A stretch of 8,771 nucleotides of DNA from positions 1-8,771 of the forward strand of contig CALGLY010000117.1 in the NCBI GenBank assembly GCA_937959095.1, given 5' to 3'. Position 1 is the stretch's first letter; each line of letters opens with the position of its first letter. Below are positions 1-6,643 of the stretch, one piece after another. The translations under genes and the position numbers were made by a program. Source of the stretch: an uncultured Saprospiraceae bacterium. Lineage in GTDB: Bacteria > Bacteroidota > Bacteroidia > Chitinophagales > Saprospiraceae. The notes below the pieces were generated by a model that did no database searches, was not told the DNA's origin, and saw nothing but the letters and a program-made list of their open reading frames with translations.

Positions 1-894
1 GAAAATAGCAACCTGCCTGATTATTGCGTGTTACTCTCCAAAGGACGCGGAAATGGGCAAGGGGTCTATTCAAAATTGTGGACAAATGGTTTTCTAGATA
101 GTTATCATCAGGGCGTGCAATTTAGTGCAAGCGAAGAGCCTGTCCTCTACTTAAATAACCCTGATGGCACAAGCAAAGCAGGGCGCAGGCGAATGCTAGA
201 TAGGCTGGCAGAACTCAATGTGCTGAACCATGAAACCTTTGGCGATCCTGAAATTTATACTAAAATTCAGCAATATGAAATGGCATACCGAATGCAAACG
301 GCTGTGCCTGAACTCACCGACTTGAGTAAAGAACCCGAAAGCATTATTCGGATGTATGGTGCGGATTGTCTTGTACCAGGAACGTATGCGGCAAATTGTC
401 TTTTAGCCCGAAAACTTTCCGAATCAGGCGTGCGTTTTGTGCAATTATACCATCAAGGCTGGGATCAGCATGGCAACCTAGTAGGAGAAATGAGCCTGCA
501 AGCAGAAGATGTAGATAGAGCCTCCGCTGCCTTAGTTATGGACTTAAAACAACGCGGCTTGCTCGATGAAACCCTCGTGATTTGGGGAGGAGAATTTGGA
601 CGCACCAACTACTGCCAAGGTAAACTCACTGCGGATAATTACGGACGCGATCATCATCCGCGCTGCTATTCTATTTGGATGGCAGGTGGCGGAGTGAAAG
701 CAGGTAGTGTGTATGGAAAAACCGATGAATTGGGTTATAATATAGTACAAGACCCTGTGCATATTCACGATTTTCATGCTACGATTTTACATCTAATGGG
801 CTTGCAACATGAACAATTGACTTACAAACACCTTGGTCGTCGCTACCGCCTCACAGATGTTCATGGAAAAGTGCTTCAAGGATTAATGGCATAG
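1..894 (+). CDS. DUF1501 domain protein, C-terminal part (5' end outside window)
   Basis: The reading frame is open from base 1 and ends at TAG 892-894, so about 297 C-terminal codons are visible. Full-length family members are usually around 450-500 residues, and the missing part would hold the N-terminal Tat-type signal often seen in this family. The sequence matches the DUF1501 family, which shares the alkaline phosphatase/sulfatase fold. Recognisable blocks are GVYSKLW and LYLNNPDG near the visible N-terminus, then RFVQLYHQGWDQHGN (about 430-475), the GGEFGRT block (about 583-605), GRDHHP (643-660), VHDFHAT (about 763-783) and a LGRRYRLTDVHG ending. The conserved D, H and E residues in these blocks are those expected to bind metal or substrate, but no substrate is established. 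In Bacteroidota and Planctomycetota such genes often sit directly after a DUF1553/DUF1549 cytochrome-like gene, so that is the likely upstream neighbour (inference). A GTG at 28 is internal and not a credible start. Confidence 0.92.
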   Translation, partial: ENSNLPDYCVLLSKGRGNGQGVYSKLWTNGFLDSYHQGVQFSASEEPVLYLNNPDGTSKAGRRRMLDRLAELNVLNHETFGDPEIYTKIQQYEMAYRMQTAVPELTDLSKEPESIIRMYGADCLVPGTYAANCLLARKLSESGVRFVQLYHQGWDQHGNLVGEMSLQAEDVDRASAALVMDLKQRGLLDETLVIWGGEFGRTNYCQGKLTADNYGRDHHPRCYSIWMAGGGVKAGSVYGKTDELGYNIVQDPVHIHDFHATILHLMGLQHEQLTYKHLGRRYRLTDVHGKVLQGLMA

Positions 895-943
895 TCATTA
901 GAATTCTTCAAAAAGCGTATCTTGGCGGCAAAATTAGAATCTT

Positions 944-1621
944 ATGAAATTGGCACGATATACACTTTGTCTACTATTTTTTTGTGCTTGTTCGTTTGGA
1001 GCAATTGCACAATTTAATGTTTCTGTAAATTATAATTTAGGCTATGCGCCAGCAGAGAATTATAACCTAATTATAGATAATTATAATGAAACTCAAACGA
1101 CTGAAAAAGTAGGACTAGATAATCTTCATGTATTGAATGGTATTGGTATGGGAGCAAGATATCGCGTCGGCTTTGCTGGCTTAGAATTTACTTGGACAGA
1201 ACGTTTTAAGCGATCTAGCGCAACAGGAACAGATTTGGAAGGTGCTTATACCTATAGAAGATTAGGCTATCGTTATCGTACATTCGGGATTGGTTATACG
1301 ACGTTCATTGATGACACTTGGAGCTTTGGAGGTTCTTTCAATCAAGATCGATTTAAAATAACCACAGAAACCGATAGCGATCTGATTAATGGTCTTGTAG
1401 AAGAATCTGCTTATAGTAGTCGGTTTTTCATAGGCATTTCTGGAAAGGTAGGCGATTTTTTATCTATTTCTTTACAGCCATTTGTCTGGGTGCCTTGGGG
1501 AGATTTTGACTTTAAAAACTTAAATGATGTGATTAATCCTAATATCCCATTAGAAGACACTAAAGAAAATTTCTCTCACATTGGTATTTCTCTTATCTTT
1601 TATAATGGGCAGCATTACTAA
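944..1621 (+). CDS. Exported protein, probable outer-membrane beta-barrel
   Basis: This encodes 225 residues starting at ATG 944, 49 bases after the preceding DUF1501 stop, and ending at TAA 1619-1621. Residues 1-22 form a clear Sec signal peptide: MKLARY, then a hydrophobic stretch, then GAIA before QFN. Cysteines 14 and 16 lie within the signal but no proper lipobox is present, so signal peptidase I cleavage is more likely than lipoprotein processing. The mature part alternates short aromatic/glycine-rich strands with polar turns: GIGMGARYRVGFAGLEFTW (about 66-84), YRTFGIGYTTF (111-121), TWSFGGSFNQDRF (125-137), RFFIGISGKVGDFLSISLQPF (160-180). It ends in a strand, SHIGISLIFYNGQHY. That pattern suggests a small outer-membrane barrel of about eight strands. 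I do not recognise a named family. It may be co-transcribed with the DUF1501 gene, and a strong hairpin follows its stop. Confidence 0.8.
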   Translation: MKLARYTLCLLFFCACSFGAIAQFNVSVNYNLGYAPAENYNLIIDNYNETQTTEKVGLDNLHVLNGIGMGARYRVGFAGLEFTWTERFKRSSATGTDLEGAYTYRRLGYRYRTFGIGYTTFIDDTWSFGGSFNQDRFKITTETDSDLINGLVEESAYSSRFFIGISGKVGDFLSISLQPFVWVPWGDFDFKNLNDVINPNIPLEDTKENFSHIGISLIFYNGQHY

Positions 1622-1640
1622 GTGAAAGAGAAGAGAAGTA

Positions 1641-1677
1641 CGAACTGCGATCTGTTTTTAGCACAGATCGCAGCTCG
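1641..1677. terminator. Bidirectional hairpin between convergent genes
   Basis: A perfect 10-bp stem (CTGCGATCTG at 1645-1654, CAGATCGCAG at 1664-1673) has a 9-base loop. One A-C mismatch then allows three more pairs (CGA 1641-1643 with TCG 1675-1677). It sits between the + strand stop at 1621 and the - strand stop at 1683, the classic position for a shared terminator. The loop is T-rich, but there is no long U-tract after the stem on either strand (ATTATTTAT on +, TACTTCTCTTCTC on -). The intrinsic terminator call therefore rests mostly on stem strength and position. Confidence 0.75.
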
Positions 1678-1682
1678 ATTAT

Positions 1683-3557
1683 TTATGCTAAATCCGCTAG
1701 ATTTCTCAAAAAGCCTTGCACGCCAGCCTCTTCCATTTTGCGTTCTAAGACACGCGCTCTTTCGATATTATCATATACACCAACCACCATTTTATAGACC
1801 GTTCTACCCTCTAGCTCATTAATATTTACAATTATATCTGCACTAAATTGGCGTTGCAATCGCTCCGCTTGTATCAGCACATTACCATAGTCTGCAAATG
1901 CGCCAATCTGTACGCCCCAGCCCGATGATTCTTGCTTTTGCACATCAAATCGAAATAAGCCTTGTCCACTTCCTATACCATCTGCCACTTCCCCATCTGG
2001 TTCTTCCCCATCCACTGCATCACGACGACGGAGGGCTTCTGCTACTGCTTTATCTGCATTCACTCGTCCATAACCGTATTTAGGAGAATGTCCATTTACA
2101 TATTCCGAAGGATCTCCAATTTTATCAGCAGTTTGCTCTAGTACTTCTTTGACTTGCTTGGCTGTCAATTCAGGATTAGCCGCCAAAATAAGGGCACACA
2201 CACCCGCTACTAACGGACAAGAACTCGATGTACCTCCGAAGTGCTTGTAATGCACCCCTCTATTTTTGCCATCTCGGTAATATCTAAAGTCGCCCGTTTC
2301 CCAATGCAGTCCTGTATCCCAAGAAGCACGTGCTGCTAGTATTGGCCAATTGCCATTAGAAGGCGCACAAACAGATACTTCACGTCCACGGTTAGAGTAC
2401 TCAGCATGTTCATCGCGGCTTGTAGAGGCTGCTACAGCAATCACATCAGGGTGAGCTGAATAGAGATTTACATAATCTAAATTACTATTCCCTACGGCAT
2501 ACAAAATGACACAGCCCTTGCCATTGCGCCCATTTTGAGCAGCATCGGCTATAGCACGTTCCTTCATGGTATTGAGGGCAAAACCAGGGTCGGTAGTTCC
2601 CCAACTACAACTTATAATATCCGCACCATTATCGGCACAATACTCAAACATCCGCTTGGTAGCACTGGCGCTGAAAGAAGTACCATGCACAGGCATAAAC
2701 TTAGAATTGGGTGACGCTCCTACAATCCCTGTCCCATTCGCAGGTGCAATAGCGACACTCGCACAAGGCGTTCCATGCGTATAAGTAGGGTCATCTTGAA
2801 TAGGCTTATTGCTTCTATCCCATACATTGTAAGGCTTTACAATATTATCCCGAAGATCAGGATGGGAAAGGTCAAAACCGTTATCAATGACTGCTACTGT
2901 TACTTCAGATGAACCTGTTTTCCCGAGGCGTTTCCAAGCATCTATGATTTTAGCGTCTGCGTCTTTCTTGAGTCTCCAATTCGCATCTATCACAAAGCCA
3001 CTATTCTTTAAATGCCACTGATGATCTAATAAATCATCATCTGGTCGAACAAATTCATATTCTTCCAAGGGCGTATCAATATCTGGTTCTGCCCACTTTA
3101 CCAGCGAGATTTGTTCTAATAGATTCGCTACCTTCAAAGGATTCGGAGAAGCAGGAGATACAGAAGCTGTGACTAGGTAATTATCTGTGCGATCAATAAG
3201 CACAAGGTTATACTCACTTAGTACCATATTCTGCTCTTCCTGATTAGTGCCTTCCTGAAATTGGATAAAAAGCTCTCCCGTCGGTACTATCGGACGGGTA
3301 CTTCCCTCGGAGTAATAGACATGTGTACCAACTTTTACCTCATTATAATCGCGTACCTCATCTAGTTTATTATCTATATTTTGCCTCCCTTTATCTAGTT
3401 TCACTACATTGAATCCACCAAGGTTTTGGTGATATTGCGAAACGACATAATTAGGTAATTGATCTTTCTTTATTTCTTGATTGGTGCGAAGACCAACTAG
3501 ATTATTACTTTTTTTGAGCTTAAGCTCTGACTTGCCACATTTAATTTTTATTGCCAT
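1683..3557 (-). CDS. Subtilisin-like S8 serine protease with C-terminal SPOR domain, no signal peptide
   Basis: This is a 624-residue protein. Residues about 92-162 (PTGELFIQFQEGT ... VKWAEPDIDTP) resemble the fervidolysin-type N-terminal prodomain. The subtilase domain spans about 175-510 with a complete triad: D225 in VAVIDNGFDLSHPDL, H261 in THGTPCAS, S444 in GGTSSSCPLVAG. N357 (AVGNSN) fills the oxyanion hole. An acidic, glycine-rich linker (about 513-535) leads to a SPOR domain (about 545-622, starting GWGVQIGAFADYG). SPOR domains typically bind peptidoglycan stripped of stem peptides, which implies a periplasmic site. The N-terminus (MAIKIKCGKSELKLKKS) is charged and has no hydrophobic segment. 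The frame has an in-frame TAA at 3582-3584, eight codons before the ATG, with no alternative start between them, so a hidden signal peptide is excluded. The gene is a single unit, convergent with 944-1621, and its 5' side abuts a long palindrome. Family assignment is secure; location and substrate are unknown. Confidence 0.93.
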   Translation of the reverse strand: MAIKIKCGKSELKLKKSNNLVGLRTNQEIKKDQLPNYVVSQYHQNLGGFNVVKLDKGRQNIDNKLDEVRDYNEVKVGTHVYYSEGSTRPIVPTGELFIQFQEGTNQEEQNMVLSEYNLVLIDRTDNYLVTASVSPASPNPLKVANLLEQISLVKWAEPDIDTPLEEYEFVRPDDDLLDHQWHLKNSGFVIDANWRLKKDADAKIIDAWKRLGKTGSSEVTVAVIDNGFDLSHPDLRDNIVKPYNVWDRSNKPIQDDPTYTHGTPCASVAIAPANGTGIVGASPNSKFMPVHGTSFSASATKRMFEYCADNGADIISCSWGTTDPGFALNTMKERAIADAAQNGRNGKGCVILYAVGNSNLDYVNLYSAHPDVIAVAASTSRDEHAEYSNRGREVSVCAPSNGNWPILAARASWDTGLHWETGDFRYYRDGKNRGVHYKHFGGTSSSCPLVAGVCALILAANPELTAKQVKEVLEQTADKIGDPSEYVNGHSPKYGYGRVNADKAVAEALRRRDAVDGEEPDGEVADGIGSGQGLFRFDVQKQESSGWGVQIGAFADYGNVLIQAERLQRQFSADIIVNINELEGRTVYKMVVGVYDNIERARVLERKMEEAGVQGFLRNLADLA

Positions 3558-3591
3558 AATTGCTGGTAAGGTTGAAGATATTTAGAATGCG

Positions 3592-3770
3592 CTAGTATTA
3601 TACTAATCCATAGTTAAAACTTACATTAATCTTTTGCTTCTTTTCTCCTTATGCTTCGTTATTTTTATCAGCCATAGCTAAGGCTATGCCTTCAAAAAAT
3701 GCCTTGCCTAAGTAAAAAACAAGCGTAAAGCTATAATAGAATTTTTTACTATAGATTAGTATTAGATTTG
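3592..3770. repeat. Long imperfect palindromic element (MITE-like or structured RNA)
   Basis: The outer arms 3600-3619 and 3743-3762 pair at 18 of 20 positions. A central hairpin (CATAGC 3673-3678, GCTATG 3683-3688) shares the same centre, near base 3681. Between them the arms remain partly complementary with small shifts, for example the TTTTGCTTC region near 3632 against AAGCGTAAA at 3721-3729. Concentric symmetry over about 170 bp is not expected by chance in ordinary spacer DNA. There is no ORF inside. It begins about 40 bases upstream of the protease ATG, so it could form part of that gene's leader. It could be a non-autonomous transposable element, a REP-like repeat, or a terminator/regulatory hairpin. 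No second copy is in this window. Confidence 0.7.
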
Positions 3771-3820
3771 TTCAGAAAGAAGCCCTCCTCTATATAAGTT
3801 CTAGGTTTTCTTCTTTGTGG

Positions 3821-3946
3821 ACAAGTCTATTGAACTAGTAGGACTATTGTAAATATTGTTCATTCTTTGACATTTATTTGTCTAAGACATTTATCACAAA
3901 TGGTTTGTCCCAGTATTTATTCTGTACGATTGTTCAATAGACTTGT
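3821..3946. repeat. 15-bp perfect inverted repeats flanking a 96-bp spacer
   Basis: ACAAGTCTATTGAAC at 3821-3835 is matched exactly by its reverse complement GTTCAATAGACTTGT at 3932-3946. The 96-bp spacer is AT-rich and contains the direct repeat GACATTTAT twice (about 3869 and 3886), a small TGTCTAAGACA dyad, and CATTT-ATCAC-AAATG. There is no coding capacity. The size and terminal symmetry suit a small MITE or solo insertion-sequence ends. No target-site duplication is obvious. Alternatively it is a structured non-coding transcript. It lies about 60 bp from the long palindrome at 3592-3770 but has unrelated arms. Confidence 0.6.
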
Positions 3947-4091
3947 ACCTCTTTAATAATTTGTGCGTGCCTTTTTTCGCTATTTTGATTAAAGAACCAA
4001 AGAGAAAGGAATCCGTATGTACAGATGTACTACTTTTTTTTAGCCAAACTATTAAAAAAGCTTAAATTCAAACAGATTCTAATATAAAAGT

Positions 4092-4109
4092 TATTATTGA
4101 ACAATAATA
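4092..4109. promoter_or_regulatory. Short perfect dyad, possible protein-binding site
   Basis: TATTATTG (4092-4099) and CAATAATA (4102-4109) form a perfect 8-bp dyad around AA. With only two bases between the arms it is a poor RNA hairpin but a plausible operator for a dimeric regulator. The region is very AT-rich, so chance occurrence is possible. The sequence ATAAAAGTTA occurs just before it (about 4083) and again at 4121-4130. Confidence 0.3.
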
Positions 4110-4140
4110 GGTACTATCAAATAAAAGTTAATGATTTTTA

Positions 4141-4160
4141 ACAAAAAACATGTTTTTTGT
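4141..4160. promoter_or_regulatory. 20-bp perfect palindrome, possible operator
   Basis: ACAAAAAACATGTTTTTTGT is a perfect palindrome of 20 bases with no spacer. Symmetry of this length with mixed ends (ACA...TGT) is uncommon even in AT-rich DNA. It is 12 bp downstream of the end of a repeated ATAAAAGTTA sequence. It could be a binding site for a dimeric regulator. A spacerless palindrome would be inefficient as a terminator hairpin, although the T-run is suggestive. No gene starts close by, so the target is unclear. Confidence 0.35.
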
Positions 4161-4388
4161 GACTGGCATAAATTTATTTTTTTCTAAAAAAAATACTACA
4201 ACCTAATTTTAGTATTACATCTACGATATTTATAAAAAATAAAATAAAGATACTTGTTTAATTGTTTGACTGTCATTGTTTAAAACATGATAAAATAATA
4301 ATAATTGAATTCATAGACAATTGAATATCAATCTTTTCCATGTTTGATAGTCCCAATTATATATTATTTTAGTCGTATGTCCCAATAT

Positions 4389-4480
4389 TATATTTGTATA
4401 ATAGAAGCATGATTTTTTGTAAAAAAACAGAAGAAAGTACTTAAAATGCAATTTAGTTAGTCTATATTTGTAAAATAGAA
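4389..4480 (+). promoter_or_regulatory. Two tandem promoter-like repeats with the Bacteroidota -7 motif
   Basis: The 18-base sequence TATATTTGTAWAATAGAA occurs at 4389-4406 and 4463-4480, differing at one base, 74 bp apart. Each copy begins with TATATTTG, an exact match to the Bacteroidota -7 consensus TAnnTTTG. The second copy is bracketed by TAGTTAG (4454-4460) and CTAACTA (4485-4491), an inverted repeat that could form a regulator site around the promoter. A clear -33 TTTG element at the usual spacing is not seen. If active, they would transcribe rightwards towards the weak ORF at 4675, or produce a non-coding RNA. Confidence 0.4.
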
Positions 4481-4674
4481 TCAACTAACTATGTTTTAAA
4501 CTAAAGCACATCTAAGTATTTATTTGCTGTATCAAAACTACCTTCCTATTAAAATAGTGATTTACTATTTTCCTATTACTTATTCTAATAATTAATTTAG
4601 GGCACATTCAACTTTACTTGTTTCATAACTAAAGTTTATGTATTACCTTCTTTGCAATAGGGAAGATTCTGCGT

Positions 4675-4914
4675 ATGCTTTTTTTATTGAAAAAAATAAA
4701 TAAAGATGAATTAGAACTAAATCTTATGCCTAGTGCTATGAAAAAACATAATGCAATACAAGATTCTTTTGATGGTTATTGGCTCTCAAATATCAGTAAT
4801 TTTATAAAGACACAGTGGGAGGCTATAAAAGGTCCCTCCATAAAGCAAGAACAAGAACAAGAGTATCTATTTTTTGCTTTATTTACAGCAAATCAAAAGA
4901 ACATTACAAAGTAA
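4675..4914 (+). CDS. Hypothetical small protein, doubtful
   Basis: A 79-codon frame runs from ATG 4675 to the stop ending at 4914. A purine-rich AGGGAAGA lies about ten bases before the ATG, which would be an acceptable ribosome-binding site. The predicted product is charged (repeated K, E, Q, including a KQEQEQEY run) with no signal peptide, membrane segment or motif I recognise. In favour of a real gene: an open frame of this length is uncommon in such AT-rich DNA, and two promoter-like sequences lie upstream at 4389 and 4463. Against: no recognisable family and no neighbouring partner. It could also be a remnant of a longer decayed gene. Confidence 0.33.
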   Translation: MLFLLKKINKDELELNLMPSAMKKHNAIQDSFDGYWLSNISNFIKTQWEAIKGPSIKQEQEQEYLFFALFTANQKNITK

Positions 4915-5171
4915 AAGCTTACACTACATCAACTGAAAACAACTGTACTACTAACAAAACATCAGACTGCCGTTATTAATTACTTGCTGATTGAATAGAA
5001 CATTATTTCCATGTCCTTTATGGGCTTGGTCTATCCTCTATTCTCACCTACCAAGAAAAAAATGTCTTCGTTACTATTTATTTCATGCTCAACTATTTTG
5101 CGGAAATAGAAGAAAAAGTCTTACGTACTGCTATGAAGATGTATTATTGAACTCTCACAAAGTTATTGAAA

Positions 5172-6389
5172 ATGAATGGTTTATACTTGAACCCTATCTC
5201 TAAACTACGCTTAATTGTCGTCGTTTTTATTTTATTCACCCTGCTAATGATTCCTAGCATCACTCCGCTACATGCGCAATGTAGTAGCACTAGTGGAATG
5301 ATTACTGTAATCAATTCACTTGGCACGCCGCCTGGTTCTCCGGTCGTCTTTGATGCCAATGGAGATGGTACTCCTGATTTTAGTATCACTTACCTTGCCG
5401 TTGGAGCCTTTCAAAATATTTCCATTACAGGATTAGATGGAAATACTATCTACACAACTATGATAGGAGCTGTGACAGGAGCAGATGACCTGATTGGTAC
5501 TCCTATTAATGAACCTGTTTGCTCCGATGGAAATTTTCAACTTTCAACCACCTTATATAATCTTTCACAAGGTGTTGGAACAATTTTCGGAGGTGCTGGA
5601 GGTGCTTATATGGGTTTCACTAATGATAATGGTACTCCTGGAGACCCTTCAGATGATCTATATGGTTTTATAAATATAGACATAGCTACTCCTCTCACAT
5701 CAACAAGTGTAGATATTAGTTTTAGCAATTTTGCGCTTGGTCCTGGTATGCTTTTACCAATTGGTGATTGTAGTGTTTCGATGCCTGTTTTAGGGGTATC
5801 AGCAGGCGATTGTTCTAGTGTAGTCCCTGTAGAATTAAGCATATTCGAAGCAAAATATATAAATGAGTCCAAGGATATTGAAATTAGATGGGTTACAGAA
5901 ACAGAGCTTGATAATGATGGTTTCTACCTAGAACGCAGCTTCGATGGTAAAAAATTCGAAATAATTCATTGGACAAATGGATATGGCACTAGTATAGAAC
6001 CACATGAATACACTTTTAAAGACCTTAAACTTCCTATTGCGGCAAATTATTATTATCGCTTGCAACAAGTTGATACAGATGGAAGTATAGAGTATTCTGA
6101 CCTTATTCAAGTCGGGCGTAAAAAGGATATTACTGTGGTTGGCAGAGTTTATCCAAACCCTGTAAATAGTGAGGCTTGGATAGATATAGAAGCAAATGAA
6201 ATGATAGATGCTAAGCTTTGGCTCTATGATACTGCGGGGAATTTACAATCTAATATCGAAGTGGAACTTAATAAAGGAAATAACACTATAAAACTTCCTA
6301 TTGTATCTTTTGATTCTAAGTTGCTTTTCGCAAAAGTTCAAGTAGATAATACCATTATTCATCGCAAATTGATGTTGGTGAACAAATAG
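5172..6389 (+). CDS. Secreted protein with C-terminal type IX secretion (Por) sorting domain
   Basis: This encodes 405 residues from ATG 5172. A TTG two codons earlier (5166) is in frame but less likely. The N-terminus has a long Sec signal peptide: a basic KLR, a hydrophobic run (about residues 14-28), and cleavage near LHAQ at 36. A putative calcium-binding loop DANGDGTPD lies at about 61-69, in an N-terminal region (37-215) rich in G, T, S and D with four cysteines outside the signal. The segment from about 219 (VPVELSIFEAKY ... EIRWVTETELDNDGFYLERS ... YYRLQQVDTDG) is the fibronectin-like beta-sandwich that often precedes sorting tails in Bacteroidota. The last about 80 residues, starting GRVYPNPVNSEAWIDI, form a type A sorting domain with the diagnostic YPNP motif. 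The protein would be exported by Sec, crossed to the surface by T9SS and probably anchored or released there. The N-terminal domain has no assigned function. It is probably transcribed alone. Confidence 0.9.
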   Translation: MNGLYLNPISKLRLIVVVFILFTLLMIPSITPLHAQCSSTSGMITVINSLGTPPGSPVVFDANGDGTPDFSITYLAVGAFQNISITGLDGNTIYTTMIGAVTGADDLIGTPINEPVCSDGNFQLSTTLYNLSQGVGTIFGGAGGAYMGFTNDNGTPGDPSDDLYGFINIDIATPLTSTSVDISFSNFALGPGMLLPIGDCSVSMPVLGVSAGDCSSVVPVELSIFEAKYINESKDIEIRWVTETELDNDGFYLERSFDGKKFEIIHWTNGYGTSIEPHEYTFKDLKLPIAANYYYRLQQVDTDGSIEYSDLIQVGRKKDITVVGRVYPNPVNSEAWIDIEANEMIDAKLWLYDTAGNLQSNIEVELNKGNNTIKLPIVSFDSKLLFAKVQVDNTIIHRKLMLVNK

Positions 6390-6519
6390 TAGGATAAAAC
6401 GAAATGGTTCATTTGAAAATTCCTGATTGTAACGTTTTATGGAGAATCATTACAAGGTGTTGTAGTCAGGTCTTTTTAAGCTAGTGCATCAATTCATATC
6501 ATAACATCCAAAACTGAAA

Positions 6520-6557
6520 AATCAACCATAAGTTCATATTGATACTTATGGTTGATT
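6520..6557. terminator. Strong bidirectional terminator hairpin
   Basis: A perfect 14-bp stem (AATCAACCATAAGT 6520-6533, ACTTATGGTTGATT 6544-6557) has a 10-base loop. An A-run (6517-6521) precedes it and a T-rich CTTATAT follows, so it can act in both directions. It lies between the convergent stops at 6389 (+) and 6644 (-). A second, weaker set of dyads lies closer to the + gene: ATAAAACG 6394-6401 with CGTTTTAT 6433-6440, and CCTGA 6422-6426 with TCAGG 6466-6470, followed by TCTTTTT. It may be an alternative or additional terminator. Confidence 0.8.
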
Positions 6558-6643
6558 CTTATATACGCACTTATTTAGTTCGACTTTATTAGAATAAAGA
6601 TCTACTAAGTACAGTGTATTAGTCTTTCCCTTATATTAAGGAA

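Larger units (their letters stand above)
3558..5171. other. 1.6-kb AT-rich, gene-poor intergenic region
   Basis: Between the start of the minus-strand protease and the start of the T9SS cargo gene there is no recognisable protein family. The base composition is clearly more AT-rich than the flanking genes, with stop codons frequent in all frames. The stretch holds several sequence structures annotated separately: a long palindrome (3592-3770), a 15-bp inverted-repeat pair (3821-3946), short dyads (4019-4030, 4092-4109, 4141-4160), twin promoter-like repeats (4389-4480), and one weak ORF (4675-4914). From 4915 to 5171 I see nothing beyond the upstream region of the next gene. A region this long without genes is unusual for a bacterium and could be a decayed gene region, a mobile-element landing site, or a source of small RNA. 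Confidence 0.7.

Noticed and set aside
544..777. Minus-strand 77-codon frame inside the DUF1501 gene
   Set aside because: It is antisense to a well-conserved domain, so it is a shadow frame.
1622..1822. 66-codon frame starting at the stop of the barrel-like gene
   Set aside because: It overlaps the terminator hairpin and the antisense of the protease SPOR domain. It starts at GTG and its product has no sign of selection.
1898..2784. Plus-strand open frames inside the protease gene
   Set aside because: They are antisense to the conserved S8 catalytic domain and linker, and are low-complexity shadow frames.
3592..3770. Same repeat family as 7731-7921
   Set aside because: Both contain CATAGC and CTTC near the centre, but the arms do not align, so they are treated as two different elements.
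3815..3900. DnaA-box-like words (TGTGGACAA, TTATCACAA) suggesting a replication origin
   Set aside because: They differ from the consensus TTATCCACA, are too few, and no dnaA, dnaN or parAB gene is nearby.
3821..4480. CRISPR array
   Set aside because: The repeats here are only two-copy or inverted, with no regular repeat-spacer periodicity and no cas gene.
5166..5171. TTG at 5166 as the start of the T9SS cargo
   Set aside because: It is only two codons upstream of an in-frame ATG that gives an equally good signal peptide. ATG is the more likely start.
4991..5203. 70-codon frame upstream of the T9SS cargo gene
   Set aside because: It starts at TTG, overlaps the cargo start codon out of frame, and has an unlikely composition rich in C, W, Y and L.
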